From: Lachnospiraceae bacterium
Lineage (GTDB): Bacteria > Bacillota > Clostridia > Lachnospirales > Lachnospiraceae
Length of the DNA stretch: 36,774 nucleotides
Assembly: GCA_024682835.1 (NCBI GenBank)
Contig: JAIKYU010000025.1
Location: 1 to 36,774, forward strand
Direction of reading: 5' to 3'
Numbering within the stretch: the first letter of the stretch is position 1; every line of letters begins with the position of its first letter. The notes under the pieces were generated by a model, which was given only the letters and a program-made list of their open reading frames with translations, was not told the origin of the DNA and ran no database searches. The translations under genes were made by a program, and so were the position numbers. Of this stretch, positions 25,857-35,262 are shown piece after piece.

Positions 25857-27602
25857 TTATACCCTGAAGAACGACATCGTCTCCTGCAAATCGTCCGCGA
25901 AGCCCTGCAGCTGACCTGCCGATTCGCTGATCACGGTAAAGGTGGTCTGCAGCTCCTGCATCGATGCGGTGGTCTCCTCCGTAAAGGCAACATTCTGCAC
26001 GGATGCCGCGGAGAGATCGCGCAGAACCCCCTCCAGATCCTCCCGGGTCCGGTTCAGTTCATCCACACGTCCGGCGAGCTGTGCGGAGGTCTGTTCGATG
26101 CGCTGCGTGCTGTCTGCCACAAAGCGCATGTCCGCGCACGCTTCCCTCAGCATCTCGCCCTGTCTGTCCGCATGGCCGTTTAGGTGGGACAGGCATGTGA
26201 CGCTTGCCTCCGATTCCGCCAACAGCTGCTCTACAATCGCGCGGATCTCCTCCGCGCTGTGCCTGGATTCATCCGCGAGTCCGCGGATTTCCTCCGCGAC
26301 CACGGAAAAGCCGACACCCGCCTCACCGGCACGGGATGCCTCGATCGACGCATTCAGAGCCAGCAGGTTGGTCTGTGCGGCAATGCCCGCGATCGCCTGC
26401 GAGCAGGATGTGATCCGCTTCACCGCTTCGTTGGTGGAACGGATAATCAGATTGATGTCATGCACCGAAACCGCCAGCTGATCCGCCTGATTCGCCAGCT
26501 CCTGAACGGCTTCCGACGCGCGTCCGCTGCAGACGGAAGCTTCACCCGCGTACTCGCTGATCTCCTTTGTATCCTCCGTGATCCCGTGAATGCTCCGGCT
26601 GATCTCTCCCGTGTCACCGGCTGCCGCCCGCACACTTTGCGCCTGCGTCGCCGTGCATTTGCGCATCTCATCCATTTTCTCCGCGACCTGTTCGGAGGCA
26701 TCGGCCGCGCAGACGCAGGAATCCGCCAGGTCATAGCCCGAATCGCAGAGATTCCGCGACGCTTCCTTCGATGTTCGGATCACGCGCGTCAGTTTGGCAT
26801 CCAGCTGTCTGGCACTGGAAGCCATCTCGCCGATCTCATCCCGCCTGTTCACTGCCTGCTGATTGACCGCATTCTTCAATGAGCCCCTGGAAAGGCCGCT
26901 TAAGACCGATGCAAGATCCCCCATCTGCGCGCTGGCACGCCTGGCGATCACCACCAGCATCGCGGCGGAAACAGCGATCAGTCCCAGCGCCAGCAGCACG
27001 AGAAGAAGCACATCCTGCAGCGCGGAAGCGGGAATCCCCATGCGCTGCCGATACGCTGCCGTCATGCCGACAATCGTGCCGTCCGGATTTTTCAACGGTA
27101 CATAATACGCGTCCGCCAGTCCCGTCTCCCGTGTGCCGGCCTCTGCAAAACAGGCCGTGCCAGCGAGAACGACACTCGAAAAGACAGCTTCACCCGCCTG
27201 TATGTCACGTTCCCTCGTGTGATCCGAGGTCGCCAGCACACGCACTCTGCCGAAATAAACGGCGTAATCCAGTCCCGTCCGCATCTCCAGCTGATGAAGA
27301 AGGGCATCGCCCCCCTGAATCACGCTGCCCCCGCGGCAAAGACGTCCCTGGTCATCCAGCATCCAGTCGCCCTCACCGAGGTCCTGCATCCGGTCATTGA
27401 GCTGGTCAGCCGCCACATGCAGCACATCCTCGGCCGCATCACGCGCCGTCTTGCGGAGGATCGATGAGCAGAAAAAAGCCACCAGCACGCCCATCGCCGC
27501 CATCGCCGCCAGTGCCAGCACCATATACTGAATCAGCAGCTTCTGCGTCCGCCGCTGCGCACCCGTACCGGCGGCCCATTTTCTGACTGTACTTTTCCTC
27601 AT
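25857..27602 (-). CDS. Methyl-accepting chemotaxis protein
   Basis: A 581-residue membrane chemoreceptor. It has a membrane segment (about 22-46), a periplasmic/extracellular single-Cache-like sensor (47-196, containing [16 protein letters not shown] and a second strand [13 protein letters not shown]), a second membrane segment (197-219), a HAMP region (219-280) and a cytoplasmic signalling domain. The conserved hairpin tip reads [20 protein letters not shown], the usual site for CheA/CheW contact. No C-terminal CheR pentapeptide is seen. It implies a motile organism, though no other chemotaxis gene is present. The ATG at 27602 has GGAGGAG 8 nt upstream. It ends at the terminator that overlaps the hom promoter. 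Confidence 0.93.
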   Translation of the reverse strand: MRKSTVRKWAAGTGAQRRTQKLLIQYMVLALAAMAAMGVLVAFFCSSILRKTARDAAEDVLHVAADQLNDRMQDLGEGDWMLDDQGRLCRGGSVIQGGDALLHQLEMRTGLDYAVYFGRVRVLATSDHTRERDIQAGEAVFSSVVLAGTACFAEAGTRETGLADAYYVPLKNPDGTIVGMTAAYRQRMGIPASALQDVLLLVLLALGLIAVSAAMLVVIARRASAQMGDLASVLSGLSRGSLKNAVNQQAVNRRDEIGEMASSARQLDAKLTRVIRTSKEASRNLCDSGYDLADSCVCAADASEQVAEKMDEMRKCTATQAQSVRAAAGDTGEISRSIHGITEDTKEISEYAGEASVCSGRASEAVQELANQADQLAVSVHDINLIIRSTNEAVKRITSCSQAIAGIAAQTNLLALNASIEASRAGEAGVGFSVVAEEIRGLADESRHSAEEIRAIVEQLLAESEASVTCLSHLNGHADRQGEMLREACADMRFVADSTQRIEQTSAQLAGRVDELNRTREDLEGVLRDLSAASVQNVAFTEETTASMQELQTTFTVISESAGQLQGFADDLQETMSFFRV

Positions 27603-27629
27603 ACGTCGGCTCCTCCTCTGTCGTCTTCC

Positions 27630-27657
27630 ATTCTACTACATTTTGTGGTATTTGCAA
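27630..27657 (-). promoter_or_regulatory. Putative chemoreceptor promoter
   Basis: On the minus strand TTGCAA (27657-27652) and TAGAAT (27635-27630) are 16 nt apart; predicted leader about 21 nt. No SigD-type (TAAA/GCCGATAA) motility promoter is visible, so chemoreceptor expression may not be under the flagellar sigma factor. Confidence 0.5.
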
Positions 27658-27702
27658 GATGTGCCCACAATATCATGTGTTATCTTTCGAGATTTTGCGC
27701 AT

Positions 27703-27731
27703 TTGAACGGACAGGAGGGGTATGTTATAAT
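27703..27731 (+). promoter_or_regulatory. Promoter of the polysaccharide operon
   Basis: TTGAAC (27703-27708) and consensus TATAAT (27726-27731) are 17 nt apart, and the -10 is extended (TGTTATAAT, 27723-27731). Predicted start near 27738, leader about 31 nt. It is the strongest promoter in the window after clpB, and no obvious operator overlaps it. Confidence 0.78.
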
Positions 27732-27768
27732 GAAACGTCGCAATTGGCAACTTAGGAGCAAATGATCT

Positions 27769-29142
27769 ATGAATGTCAGTATTTTCGGACTGGGATATGT
27801 CGGATGTGTCGGAGCGGCCTGCGCGGCACAGCTCGGTCATCATGTGATCGGCAACGATATTTCGGAAAACAAGGTCAGACTGATCCGTGAGGGCAGACCC
27901 ACCATCATTGAAGCCGAGATCGAAGAGCTCATGCGCAAAGGACATGAGCAGGGGCTGATCGAGGCAACGACGGACAGCCGCTATGCGGTGCTGCATTCCG
28001 ACCTGTCCTTTATCGTCGTGGGCACCCCCAGCACGCGGGAAGGTCATCTGAACCTGACCTATGTCTATAATGTGGCGAAGGAGATCGGTGAGGCGCTCAG
28101 GGACAAGGATTCGTTTCATGCGGTGGCCATCCGCTCCACGGTTCTGCCCGGCACCAACCGGGAGGTCGCCCGGATCATCGCGGAGACATCCGGCAGGCGG
28201 ATCGGGGAGGATTTTGCCGTCGTATCCAATCCGGAATTCCTCCGGGAAGGCACGGCCGTAAAGGATTATCTGCATCCCCCGCTGACACTCATCGGCACTG
28301 ACAGTGCGCGCGCGGAAGCAATGTTCAGGGAGTTTTACCGGGACATTCCCGGTGAATTCATCTCCACGGATATCGAGGTGGCCGAGATCATGAAATATGT
28401 CAACAACACCTACCACGCGCTGAAAATTGTCTTCGGCAATGAGATCGGCAACATCTGCAAGGCGCTGGATATTGACAGCCACAAGGTGATGGAGATTTTC
28501 TGCAAGGACACGCAGCTGAATATCTCCCCCTACTATTTCAAGCCGGGCTTTGCCTACGGCGGTTCATGCCTGCCCAAGGATTCCAAAGCTCTCCGGACAC
28601 TGGCGCACGATTACTATCTCGATTCGCCGGTGATCAACGCAATCGATCCCTCCAACCAGCTGCAGAAAAAGAACGCGCTGGAGATCATCGAAAGCAAGGG
28701 CAAATCCCGGATCGGCATCCTCGGTCTGGCATTCAAGGCCGGAACGGACGATCTGCGGTGCTCACCGATCGTGGATGTGGCAGAGAAGCTCCTTGGCAAG
28801 GGCTATCAGCTGAAGATCTACGACAAAAATGTCCGCGTATCCCAGTTGACCGGCACAAACGCGGATTTCATCACTGCCAAGCTGCCCCATCTCCACGAGA
28901 TCATCTCCGATGATCTGGACGCTGTGGCAGCGCAGAGCGACGTTCTGGTTATCACCAACAGGGAACCTGAATTTGACACCATCCCCGAAAAATATCCGCA
29001 CAGGATCATCATCGATCTGGTTCGTCAGTTCAAGACTCTGGATTACGACGGGCACTATGAGGGAATCAGCTGGTGCAACATCAACAGCAATCCCGCGCAA
29101 AACCGGGAGATTGAGCGCGACCGGCAGGAAACGGATTTCTGA
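27769..29142 (+). CDS. AlgD-like nucleotide-sugar (GDP-mannose/UDP-glucose) 6-dehydrogenase
   Basis: This 457-residue enzyme performs NAD-dependent four-electron oxidation of a nucleotide sugar to its uronic acid. It has a Rossmann motif GLGYVG (7-12), NPEFLREGTAVKDY (154-167), a catalytic Lys in HALKIVFGNE (216-225) and the catalytic Cys267 in FAYGGSCLPKD. The wording, such as KDTQLNISPYYFKPGFAYGG and FKAGTDDLR followed by SPIVDVAEKLLGKGY, matches GDP-mannose dehydrogenase AlgD more closely than UDP-glucose dehydrogenase. GDP-mannuronate is therefore the likelier product, but UDP-glucuronate cannot be excluded. AGGAG lies 10 nt before the ATG. First gene of a tightly spaced operon with a glycosyltransferase, lyase and amidotransferase. 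Confidence 0.88.
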   Translation: MNVSIFGLGYVGCVGAACAAQLGHHVIGNDISENKVRLIREGRPTIIEAEIEELMRKGHEQGLIEATTDSRYAVLHSDLSFIVVGTPSTREGHLNLTYVYNVAKEIGEALRDKDSFHAVAIRSTVLPGTNREVARIIAETSGRRIGEDFAVVSNPEFLREGTAVKDYLHPPLTLIGTDSARAEAMFREFYRDIPGEFISTDIEVAEIMKYVNNTYHALKIVFGNEIGNICKALDIDSHKVMEIFCKDTQLNISPYYFKPGFAYGGSCLPKDSKALRTLAHDYYLDSPVINAIDPSNQLQKKNALEIIESKGKSRIGILGLAFKAGTDDLRCSPIVDVAEKLLGKGYQLKIYDKNVRVSQLTGTNADFITAKLPHLHEIISDDLDAVAAQSDVLVITNREPEFDTIPEKYPHRIIIDLVRQFKTLDYDGHYEGISWCNINSNPAQNREIERDRQETDF

Positions 29143-29145
29143 GCC

Positions 29146-30357
29146 ATGAGCGGCAGCGACAGAAAAATCCTGATCATCGTCGAAAACCTTCCGGTGCCGT
29201 TTGACACGCGCGTCTGGCAGGAAGCGACCACACTGGCAGCCAACGGTTACACGGTCTCCGTGATCTGTCCAAAAGGAAAAAACTATCTCAACGAGGAGGA
29301 GACGCTGGAGGGCGTGCACATTTTCCGCCATGACCTTCCCGAAGCACGAGACGGCGCATTTGCCTACTTCAACGAATACACGACGGCGCTGCGCGACGAA
29401 ACCCGCCTGGCAAAGCGCATCCGCACGGAAATCGGTTTTGACGTCATTCACGGCTGCAATCCGCCGGATGATATCTATATGGTAGCGCGGCATTTCAAAA
29501 AATACGGCGTGCGCTACGTGTTCGATCACCACGATATCTGTCCAGAACTCTATGAGGCGAAGTTTGGCCACACGAAAGGACCTTTCTACGCCAGTCAGGT
29601 CTATCTGGAGCGGCAGACCTACCGTCACTGCACGTTTGCCTTTGTCACTAACGAGAGCTATAAGCGGATCGCCATCGAGCGAGGCGGGATGTCTCCCGAT
29701 CACGTGCTTGTGCTGCGAAGCGGCCCGAAGCTGGAGCGCATGCAGATCCGGCCTCCGCAGGAGGCGCTGAAAAAAGGCCATCGCTTCATGGTCGGTTACC
29801 TCGGTGTCATCGGCAAGCAGGAGGGGATCGATTATCTGCTGGAGGCGGCCCGTACCATCAAAGAACAGGGTCATTCCGTACAGTGGGGAATCGTCGGCGG
29901 AGGATCATATCTGGAAACCGCCAGAGCGCACGCGCACCAAATGGGGCTTGACGACTGCGTAACCTTCACAGGCCGCGCGCCGGACGATGAAATGCTTTCA
30001 TACCTCAACACCGCAGATGTATGCGTCAACAGCGACGAGTACAATGCCATGAATGATAAAAGCACCATGAACAAGGTGATGGAATATATGGCACTCGGCA
30101 AGCCGATTGTGCAGTTTGACCTTACGGAAGGGCGCTATTCCGCGCAGGAGGCATCCCTGTATGCCAGGCGCAATGATGCCGCAGACATGGCGGAAAAAAT
30201 CATGCTTCTGCTCGAGGATCCGGACAGAAGAAAGCGCATGGGAGAATACGGCAGACAGCGGGTGGTCAACGAGCTCTCCTGGGAGCACACAAGCCGCGTG
30301 CTGCTTGATGGATATGAGCGCTTTTTCAGCGGCGGCTTCGACGGCAGGCCCGTCTGA
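29146..30357 (+). CDS. Family 4 glycosyltransferase
   Basis: A 403-residue GT-B fold glycosyltransferase of family 4. The N-terminal half begins with a DTRVWQEATTLAANGY acceptor motif, and the C-terminal half contains the GT4 core (GYLGVIGKQEGIDYLLEA, about 213-230) and the donor segment NKVMEYMALGKPIV. It would transfer a sugar from a nucleotide-sugar donor onto a growing glycan on the cytoplasmic face. No membrane segment is evident. It starts 3 nt after the dehydrogenase stop, without a strong ribosome site, so translation is probably coupled. Sugar specificity cannot be told; given the neighbour, it may use the uronic acid donor made by the first gene. Confidence 0.9.
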   Translation: MSGSDRKILIIVENLPVPFDTRVWQEATTLAANGYTVSVICPKGKNYLNEEETLEGVHIFRHDLPEARDGAFAYFNEYTTALRDETRLAKRIRTEIGFDVIHGCNPPDDIYMVARHFKKYGVRYVFDHHDICPELYEAKFGHTKGPFYASQVYLERQTYRHCTFAFVTNESYKRIAIERGGMSPDHVLVLRSGPKLERMQIRPPQEALKKGHRFMVGYLGVIGKQEGIDYLLEAARTIKEQGHSVQWGIVGGGSYLETARAHAHQMGLDDCVTFTGRAPDDEMLSYLNTADVCVNSDEYNAMNDKSTMNKVMEYMALGKPIVQFDLTEGRYSAQEASLYARRNDAADMAEKIMLLLEDPDRRKRMGEYGRQRVVNELSWEHTSRVLLDGYERFFSGGFDGRPV

Positions 30358-30371
30358 CATGGAGTGATCCT

Positions 30372-32330
30372 ATGGCTCATTTAAAATGGTATCTTCGCCG
30401 TCTTTGTGCAATGAGTCTTCCTGAGATCCTGTGGCGGATTGATCAGAAGCGTCTGACGCTGTCCGAGGAGCGGACTTTTCGGAACCGACGTCCGGTCACG
30501 GCGGAAATCTTCAACAAAGGAATGGCGCCCTCGGGCAAGGACACACTCTCCGCAGATCCCGGCCGCCTTTATCTAAATACGGACAATCAGGAATACGCGC
30601 TGCGCGTCAGCATTCCTCTTCCCGCGCCTTACCGTTATGAGGAATACCGGATGCGATGGCACGCCGGTTTTCAGACGGACCGCGAATGGCCGCTCATCTT
30701 TTCTCCGAAGCTGGATTACCGGGGAATGGACGATATCGGAGACGCCAGAACCAACTGGGAACTGAACAAGCATTTCCAGTTTGCGCTCCTTGCCAAGGAT
30801 TATCTGGCCAGCAACGGCCGAGAATGGTTCCTGTCCGAGCTTGAGACACTGTTTGACGACTGGGACGAAAAGAACCCTTTTCTATACGGGATTTCCTGGA
30901 CAAGTGCCATTGAAATCGCTGAGCGCACCATCAACTGGTGTCTGACCTTCGGCTTTCTGTCTGCATCGTCTGGCGTGTCCGAGGGTTTTCTGCATCGCCT
31001 CACCAACGGAATCATCAATATGGCGGATTATCTGTTCCTCCACTACTCGCGCTATTCCTCCGCAAACAACCATCTGATTATTGAAATATCCGCCGTGCTC
31101 CATGCGGGTGTGCTTACGGATCATACGCCCTGGACGGAGAAGGCGATACAGATTCTCGACCGGGAGCTGTTTCTGCAGGACTATGCAGACGGGGTCAACA
31201 AAGAGGAGGCTCTGTACTATCAGGCCTTTATGATGGAGGCCTACGCCCTGGATCTGCGTCTGCTTCGGAAGAATCACCTGGCTGACGACAAAACCGGGCG
31301 CTGGATGCCGCTTCTGCAAAAGATGTCCCGCTATATACGCAGCTGCATCGGCGATTACGGGGAAATCATAGAGTTTGGCGACAATGACGACGGGAAGCTT
31401 CTGGATCTGGCAGGAGGAGAAAAGCATCAGAATTATTACGATTACATTCTGCAGCTGATGTCGGTTCTGCTTCCGGAACGATATGTCCCCGTATCGGAGG
31501 CACCCGACTTTTCCTGGCATGAGAATATCTGCTGGCTGTTCACCGGGGAAGAACTCGCCGCCGCGGCTGCCAAGCCGCTTTACACACCCGCGGGAAGCAC
31601 AGATTACGCGGAGGGCGGCAATGCGATTCTGCGAAGCGCGGACGGGGAGGTGCTCATCGGCATAGATCACGCCCCCCTGGGGTACGGTGCACTCTGTGCC
31701 CACGGGCACGCGGATGCGCTGAGTTTTCAGGCCTATTACCGCGGAGAACCGTTCATCTGCGATCCGGGCACCTATATCTATCACACCGACGAGGCCGCAC
31801 GCAACGCCTTTCGCAGCACGGCATATCACAATACAGTCTGCATCGGCGGCAGGGATCAGTCGGAAATGCTGGGCGCTTTTCTCTGGGGCCGGAAAGCATC
31901 GTGCAGGCTTCTTTCCGCCGTCACGGGGGAGACGGAGGATGTGATTGATGCCGAGCATGACGGCTACCGGCCGATCACACACAGGAGAAAATTCACCTTT
32001 GACCGGGTGAACCGGGTGCTGACGATTGAGGATCACGTCGGAGATGCGAAGGATGCCGTTTTTTCGCTCCTGTTTTCAGAGGATATCGCTCCCAGGGAAA
32101 GAGAAGGCAGCAAGGGGCTAGGATGGCGTTTTGAGAGCATGCTGACCGGCCGTGTGCTCGGATCCGTGGAGTTCATGGAGGGCTTTGCCGGCAAACCGCA
32201 GTGCGAACAGCGGGAGATTTCCAGGAGATACGGTTATAAGACCGCGACGACAGGATTGTCTGCCCGTATCGCTGCCGATCCAGCCGTGACCGTCATACGG
32301 TTCGGCGGACAGGACGAAGAGCAAACGTAA
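30372..32330 (+). CDS. Heparinase II/III-like polysaccharide lyase family protein
   Basis: A 652-residue protein with the alginate/heparinase lyase architecture: an alpha/alpha toroid N-terminal domain (about 85-370) and a beta-sandwich heparinase II/III C-terminal domain (about 405-640). Conserved active-site elements are seen: NNH (232-234), Tyr282/Tyr283 in DGVNKEEALYYQ (273-284), HGHADALSF (444-452), DPG (464-466) and RSTAYHNTV (481-489). Such enzymes cleave uronic-acid polysaccharides by beta-elimination. It has no signal peptide; the start MAHLKWYLRRLCAMSLPEIL is amphipathic and resembles other capsule-cluster members that also lack one. It might therefore act at the inner face of the membrane, or trim polymer before export. 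GGAG lies 8 nt before the ATG. Confidence 0.88.
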   Translation: MAHLKWYLRRLCAMSLPEILWRIDQKRLTLSEERTFRNRRPVTAEIFNKGMAPSGKDTLSADPGRLYLNTDNQEYALRVSIPLPAPYRYEEYRMRWHAGFQTDREWPLIFSPKLDYRGMDDIGDARTNWELNKHFQFALLAKDYLASNGREWFLSELETLFDDWDEKNPFLYGISWTSAIEIAERTINWCLTFGFLSASSGVSEGFLHRLTNGIINMADYLFLHYSRYSSANNHLIIEISAVLHAGVLTDHTPWTEKAIQILDRELFLQDYADGVNKEEALYYQAFMMEAYALDLRLLRKNHLADDKTGRWMPLLQKMSRYIRSCIGDYGEIIEFGDNDDGKLLDLAGGEKHQNYYDYILQLMSVLLPERYVPVSEAPDFSWHENICWLFTGEELAAAAAKPLYTPAGSTDYAEGGNAILRSADGEVLIGIDHAPLGYGALCAHGHADALSFQAYYRGEPFICDPGTYIYHTDEAARNAFRSTAYHNTVCIGGRDQSEMLGAFLWGRKASCRLLSAVTGETEDVIDAEHDGYRPITHRRKFTFDRVNRVLTIEDHVGDAKDAVFSLLFSEDIAPREREGSKGLGWRFESMLTGRVLGSVEFMEGFAGKPQCEQREISRRYGYKTATTGLSARIAADPAVTVIRFGGQDEEQT

Positions 32331-32346
32331 GGAGCCAGAGAAGAAT

Positions 32347-34173
32347 ATGTGCGGAATCTGCGGCATTTATGACAGAAAGCATCTCGCCCAAAACCACCGG
32401 GAACTCATCGAACTGATGAACAAAACGCAGCATCACCGCGGACCGGATGACGAGGGCGTGTTTGAAGCAGGGAGCGTGACTCTCGGGCATGTGCGGCTTT
32501 CCATTCTGGATCTCACCGCGGCCGGCCATCAGCCGATGACGCTTCGGGATCGCTATACCATCGTCTTTAACGGAGAAATCTACAATTACATCGAACTGCG
32601 CACCGAACTTCAACAGAAAGGATATTCCTTTGTTTCGGGGGCGGATACCGAGGTTCTTCTCGCTTCCTACGACTGCTGGGGCGAGGATTGCCTGACACGT
32701 CTCAACGGCTTCTGGGCGTTTGCGGTCTATGACGCGCAGACGGACAGCCTGTTTCTTTCGCGGGACCGTTACGGTGTCAAACCCCTTTATTACACATCAC
32801 GGCAGGGCTACACGCTCTTTGCGTCAGAGATCAAGACACTGCTCGCGGATGAACGGACGGAGCGAACGGTTAATGAGCAGGCGGTGGTGAATTATCTCGT
32901 GAACGGTTTTGTGGACTGTGAGGAGGAAACCTTTTTTCGCGGAATCTTCCGTCTGCCCGCCGGAAGCTGGATGCGGATTTCCGGGGACGGAGACGCGAAA
33001 ATCACCCGCTGGTATACGCTTCCCTACCGGGAAACCGTCTACGAGAAGCTGACGGCGGAGACGGACGCCCGGTTCCACGATCTCTTTACGGATTCCGTCC
33101 GGATGCGCCTGCGCTCGGACGTGCCCGTAGGCAGCTGCCTGTCAGGCGGTCTGGATTCTTCGAGTATTGTGTGTGAATCAAGCAGACAGCTGAAGGAATC
33201 AGGCGCACAGAATGGTCAGTCGACATATTCCGCCTCCTATCCGGACAGCCCGGATGACGAGCGCCGGTATATCGATGCAGTCGTTGAAATGACAGGCGTC
33301 TCCGGGCATTACGTGCAGCCGACGGGCGATATGCTGTTCCGCGATCTCGATCATCTGATCTACACCCAGGATGAGCCGTTTGTGTCCACCAGCATGTACG
33401 CCTCCTACTGCGTGATGCGCCTGGCGTCCGAGAACGGGGCAAGGGTGCTGCTGGACGGGCAGGGGGCGGATGAGATTCTCTGCGGTTACCGGAAGGCGCG
33501 CGTATACTATATCAAAAAGCTTCTTTCCTCCGGTCATCCACTCCGCGCCGTGCGCGAGCTGTTCCTGTATCTGCCCTACATGCGCAAAAACAATTCCACG
33601 CTCCTTGCGGATCTGAGCATGCTGCGTCAGTTTCTGGGAAAGGAAAAAGGGGACGATATCCGACGGAAATACCTCGCACCGCCGATCCGCAACGCCACGC
33701 TGTCCCGCAGCTATCGAAGCAGCGATCACTTCATAGTGGATGATTTTTCCGCCATCGTGCTGCCTGCACTGCTGCGCTATGTGGATCGCAACGCCATGGC
33801 TTTTTCCATCGAGGACCGCCTGCCGTTTCTGGATTACCGGTTGGTGGAGTTCTGTATGCAGCTGCCGTTGAACGCAAAGATCAACGACGGATGGTCCAAA
33901 GCGCTCATGCGCCGCACGCTGACCATGCCGGAACCGGTGCGGAAAAGACGTGACAAGATCGGCTTCTACACGCCGGAGCAGCAGTGGATCGCCGGACACG
34001 CGGCGGAGTACCGGTCACTTTTTGAGCGCAGGGAATGCCGTTCCATTGCCTATATAGACAGGGATCGCCTCCTTGCGGACTGGAACGACATCATCCGCAA
34101 AGACAGCATCGGACTGTTCCGATATATCTGTCTGGAGAAATGGATGGAGATTTTCAACGTCAGAACCGCGTGA
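32347..34173 (+). CDS. AsnB-type glutamine-dependent amidotransferase
   Basis: A 608-residue protein with an N-terminal class II glutaminase domain (catalytic Cys2, in MCGICGIYD) and a C-terminal ATP-pyrophosphatase domain with the P-loop SGGLDSS (266-272). The family makes asparagine, but polysaccharide-cluster members amidate uronic acids to uronamides. The position, 16 nt after the lyase gene in an operon starting with an AlgD-like dehydrogenase, favours a role in glycan amidation. Sequence alone does not settle this, because AsnB and sugar amidotransferases share all these motifs. It is the last gene of the operon; its stop lies 6 nt from the stop of the facing glycosyltransferase, and a 7-bp hairpin (34156-34177) without a T-run overlaps the stop. 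Confidence 0.88.
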   Translation: MCGICGIYDRKHLAQNHRELIELMNKTQHHRGPDDEGVFEAGSVTLGHVRLSILDLTAAGHQPMTLRDRYTIVFNGEIYNYIELRTELQQKGYSFVSGADTEVLLASYDCWGEDCLTRLNGFWAFAVYDAQTDSLFLSRDRYGVKPLYYTSRQGYTLFASEIKTLLADERTERTVNEQAVVNYLVNGFVDCEEETFFRGIFRLPAGSWMRISGDGDAKITRWYTLPYRETVYEKLTAETDARFHDLFTDSVRMRLRSDVPVGSCLSGGLDSSSIVCESSRQLKESGAQNGQSTYSASYPDSPDDERRYIDAVVEMTGVSGHYVQPTGDMLFRDLDHLIYTQDEPFVSTSMYASYCVMRLASENGARVLLDGQGADEILCGYRKARVYYIKKLLSSGHPLRAVRELFLYLPYMRKNNSTLLADLSMLRQFLGKEKGDDIRRKYLAPPIRNATLSRSYRSSDHFIVDDFSAIVLPALLRYVDRNAMAFSIEDRLPFLDYRLVEFCMQLPLNAKINDGWSKALMRRTLTMPEPVRKRRDKIGFYTPEQQWIAGHAAEYRSLFERRECRSIAYIDRDRLLADWNDIIRKDSIGLFRYICLEKWMEIFNVRTA

Positions 34174-34179
34174 CGTTTG

Positions 34180-35262
34180 TCATCCCGCACCGGTCCCACC
34201 GGGGCTGTCTGTCAGCTCCCGATAGATGTCCAGAAGCCGGTTCAGGCCCGCCGCGGCATCAAAATCTGCACGTATCACACATGCGCCCTCTGTTCCCAGC
34301 CTTCTTCTCAACGATTCGTCGCCAAGAAGGCGGATCAGGGAGCCGCTGATCGCGTTTTCATCGCGGGGAGGAATCAGCAGACCGCTTTCCCCGTCGGTGA
34401 TGATCTGGGGAATCCCGCCGACGGAGGTCGCGATACAGGCCAGACCGTGTCCCATCGCCTCCAGAAGAGACATCGGCATCCCTTCAAAATGTGAAGGCAG
34501 AAGAAAAATGCTGCAGGAGGAAAAAAGCTTTCCGCGTTCTTCTTCGTCGATCCATCCCGGAAAACGGACATGTTCCTCCATGCCGTCGTCCCTGACGATC
34601 TGTCTGCATTTCTCCAGATCCCCGTCCCCGCACAGATAAAAATAAGCATCCGGGAAACGCCCCACAACGGTCGGAATCGCCGCAAGCAGTTCATAAACAC
34701 CCTTCGCCTCCCATAGCTTGCCGAGCGTCAGGATACGATGGCTGCCGTAGTCAGCAGCGGCCTGTCCGGACAGGACGACCCCGTTATGAAGAACGATCAT
34801 TTTCTGCGGATCACAGATCCCATCCGCAAAGAAATCCCTCCACTCCTCAGAAAGGACGATGACCCGATCCGCCATTCCGAAGATACTGCGAATGCGCGCC
34901 TGTTTTTTCGCATCCGATTCCCTGTAGTAGAAATTGCCGAAATCACCGCCGTGCTGGTGAATGATGATGCGCTTTCCCATCCGGAATGCGCGCTCGACAA
35001 GGAGTGCCTTGCGGGCAAAGCTTGCGCGGGGTGAAAGATGAACATGGAGTATATCCGCCTTGTGCATCAGCGCGGGAAACCGCAGATACGCACCCGCAAA
35101 GACAGCTGCCTTATGCCATTTGCTGCCGTCCTCCATGGTCGTAAGATACGTGAGCTCCATCCGGTCCTCGATTCCGAGCGCATAGTAACCGTTGACCACA
35201 GCGGACACGCCGCCCCGGACATCCCGCCCCGGTCCCGCCATCAGCACGCGCGGACGCGTCAT
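34180..35262 (-). CDS. Family 4 glycosyltransferase
   Basis: A 360-residue GT-B family 4 glycosyltransferase. It starts with a GT4-type loop GRDVRGGVSAVVNGYY (about 13-28) and carries the EX7E donor motif EGMPMSLLE in the C-terminal half, followed by VGGIPQIITDGESGLL. It lacks membrane segments and would act on the inner face of the membrane. Its ATG overlaps the preceding GT2 stop (ATGA), so the two are coupled. It converges on the asnB-type gene with only 6 nt between stops and no proper terminator. Donor and acceptor are unknown; membership of the same glycan as the facing operon is possible. Confidence 0.9.
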   Translation of the reverse strand: MTRPRVLMAGPGRDVRGGVSAVVNGYYALGIEDRMELTYLTTMEDGSKWHKAAVFAGAYLRFPALMHKADILHVHLSPRASFARKALLVERAFRMGKRIIIHQHGGDFGNFYYRESDAKKQARIRSIFGMADRVIVLSEEWRDFFADGICDPQKMIVLHNGVVLSGQAAADYGSHRILTLGKLWEAKGVYELLAAIPTVVGRFPDAYFYLCGDGDLEKCRQIVRDDGMEEHVRFPGWIDEEERGKLFSSCSIFLLPSHFEGMPMSLLEAMGHGLACIATSVGGIPQIITDGESGLLIPPRDENAISGSLIRLLGDESLRRRLGTEGACVIRADFDAAAGLNRLLDIYRELTDSPGGTGAG

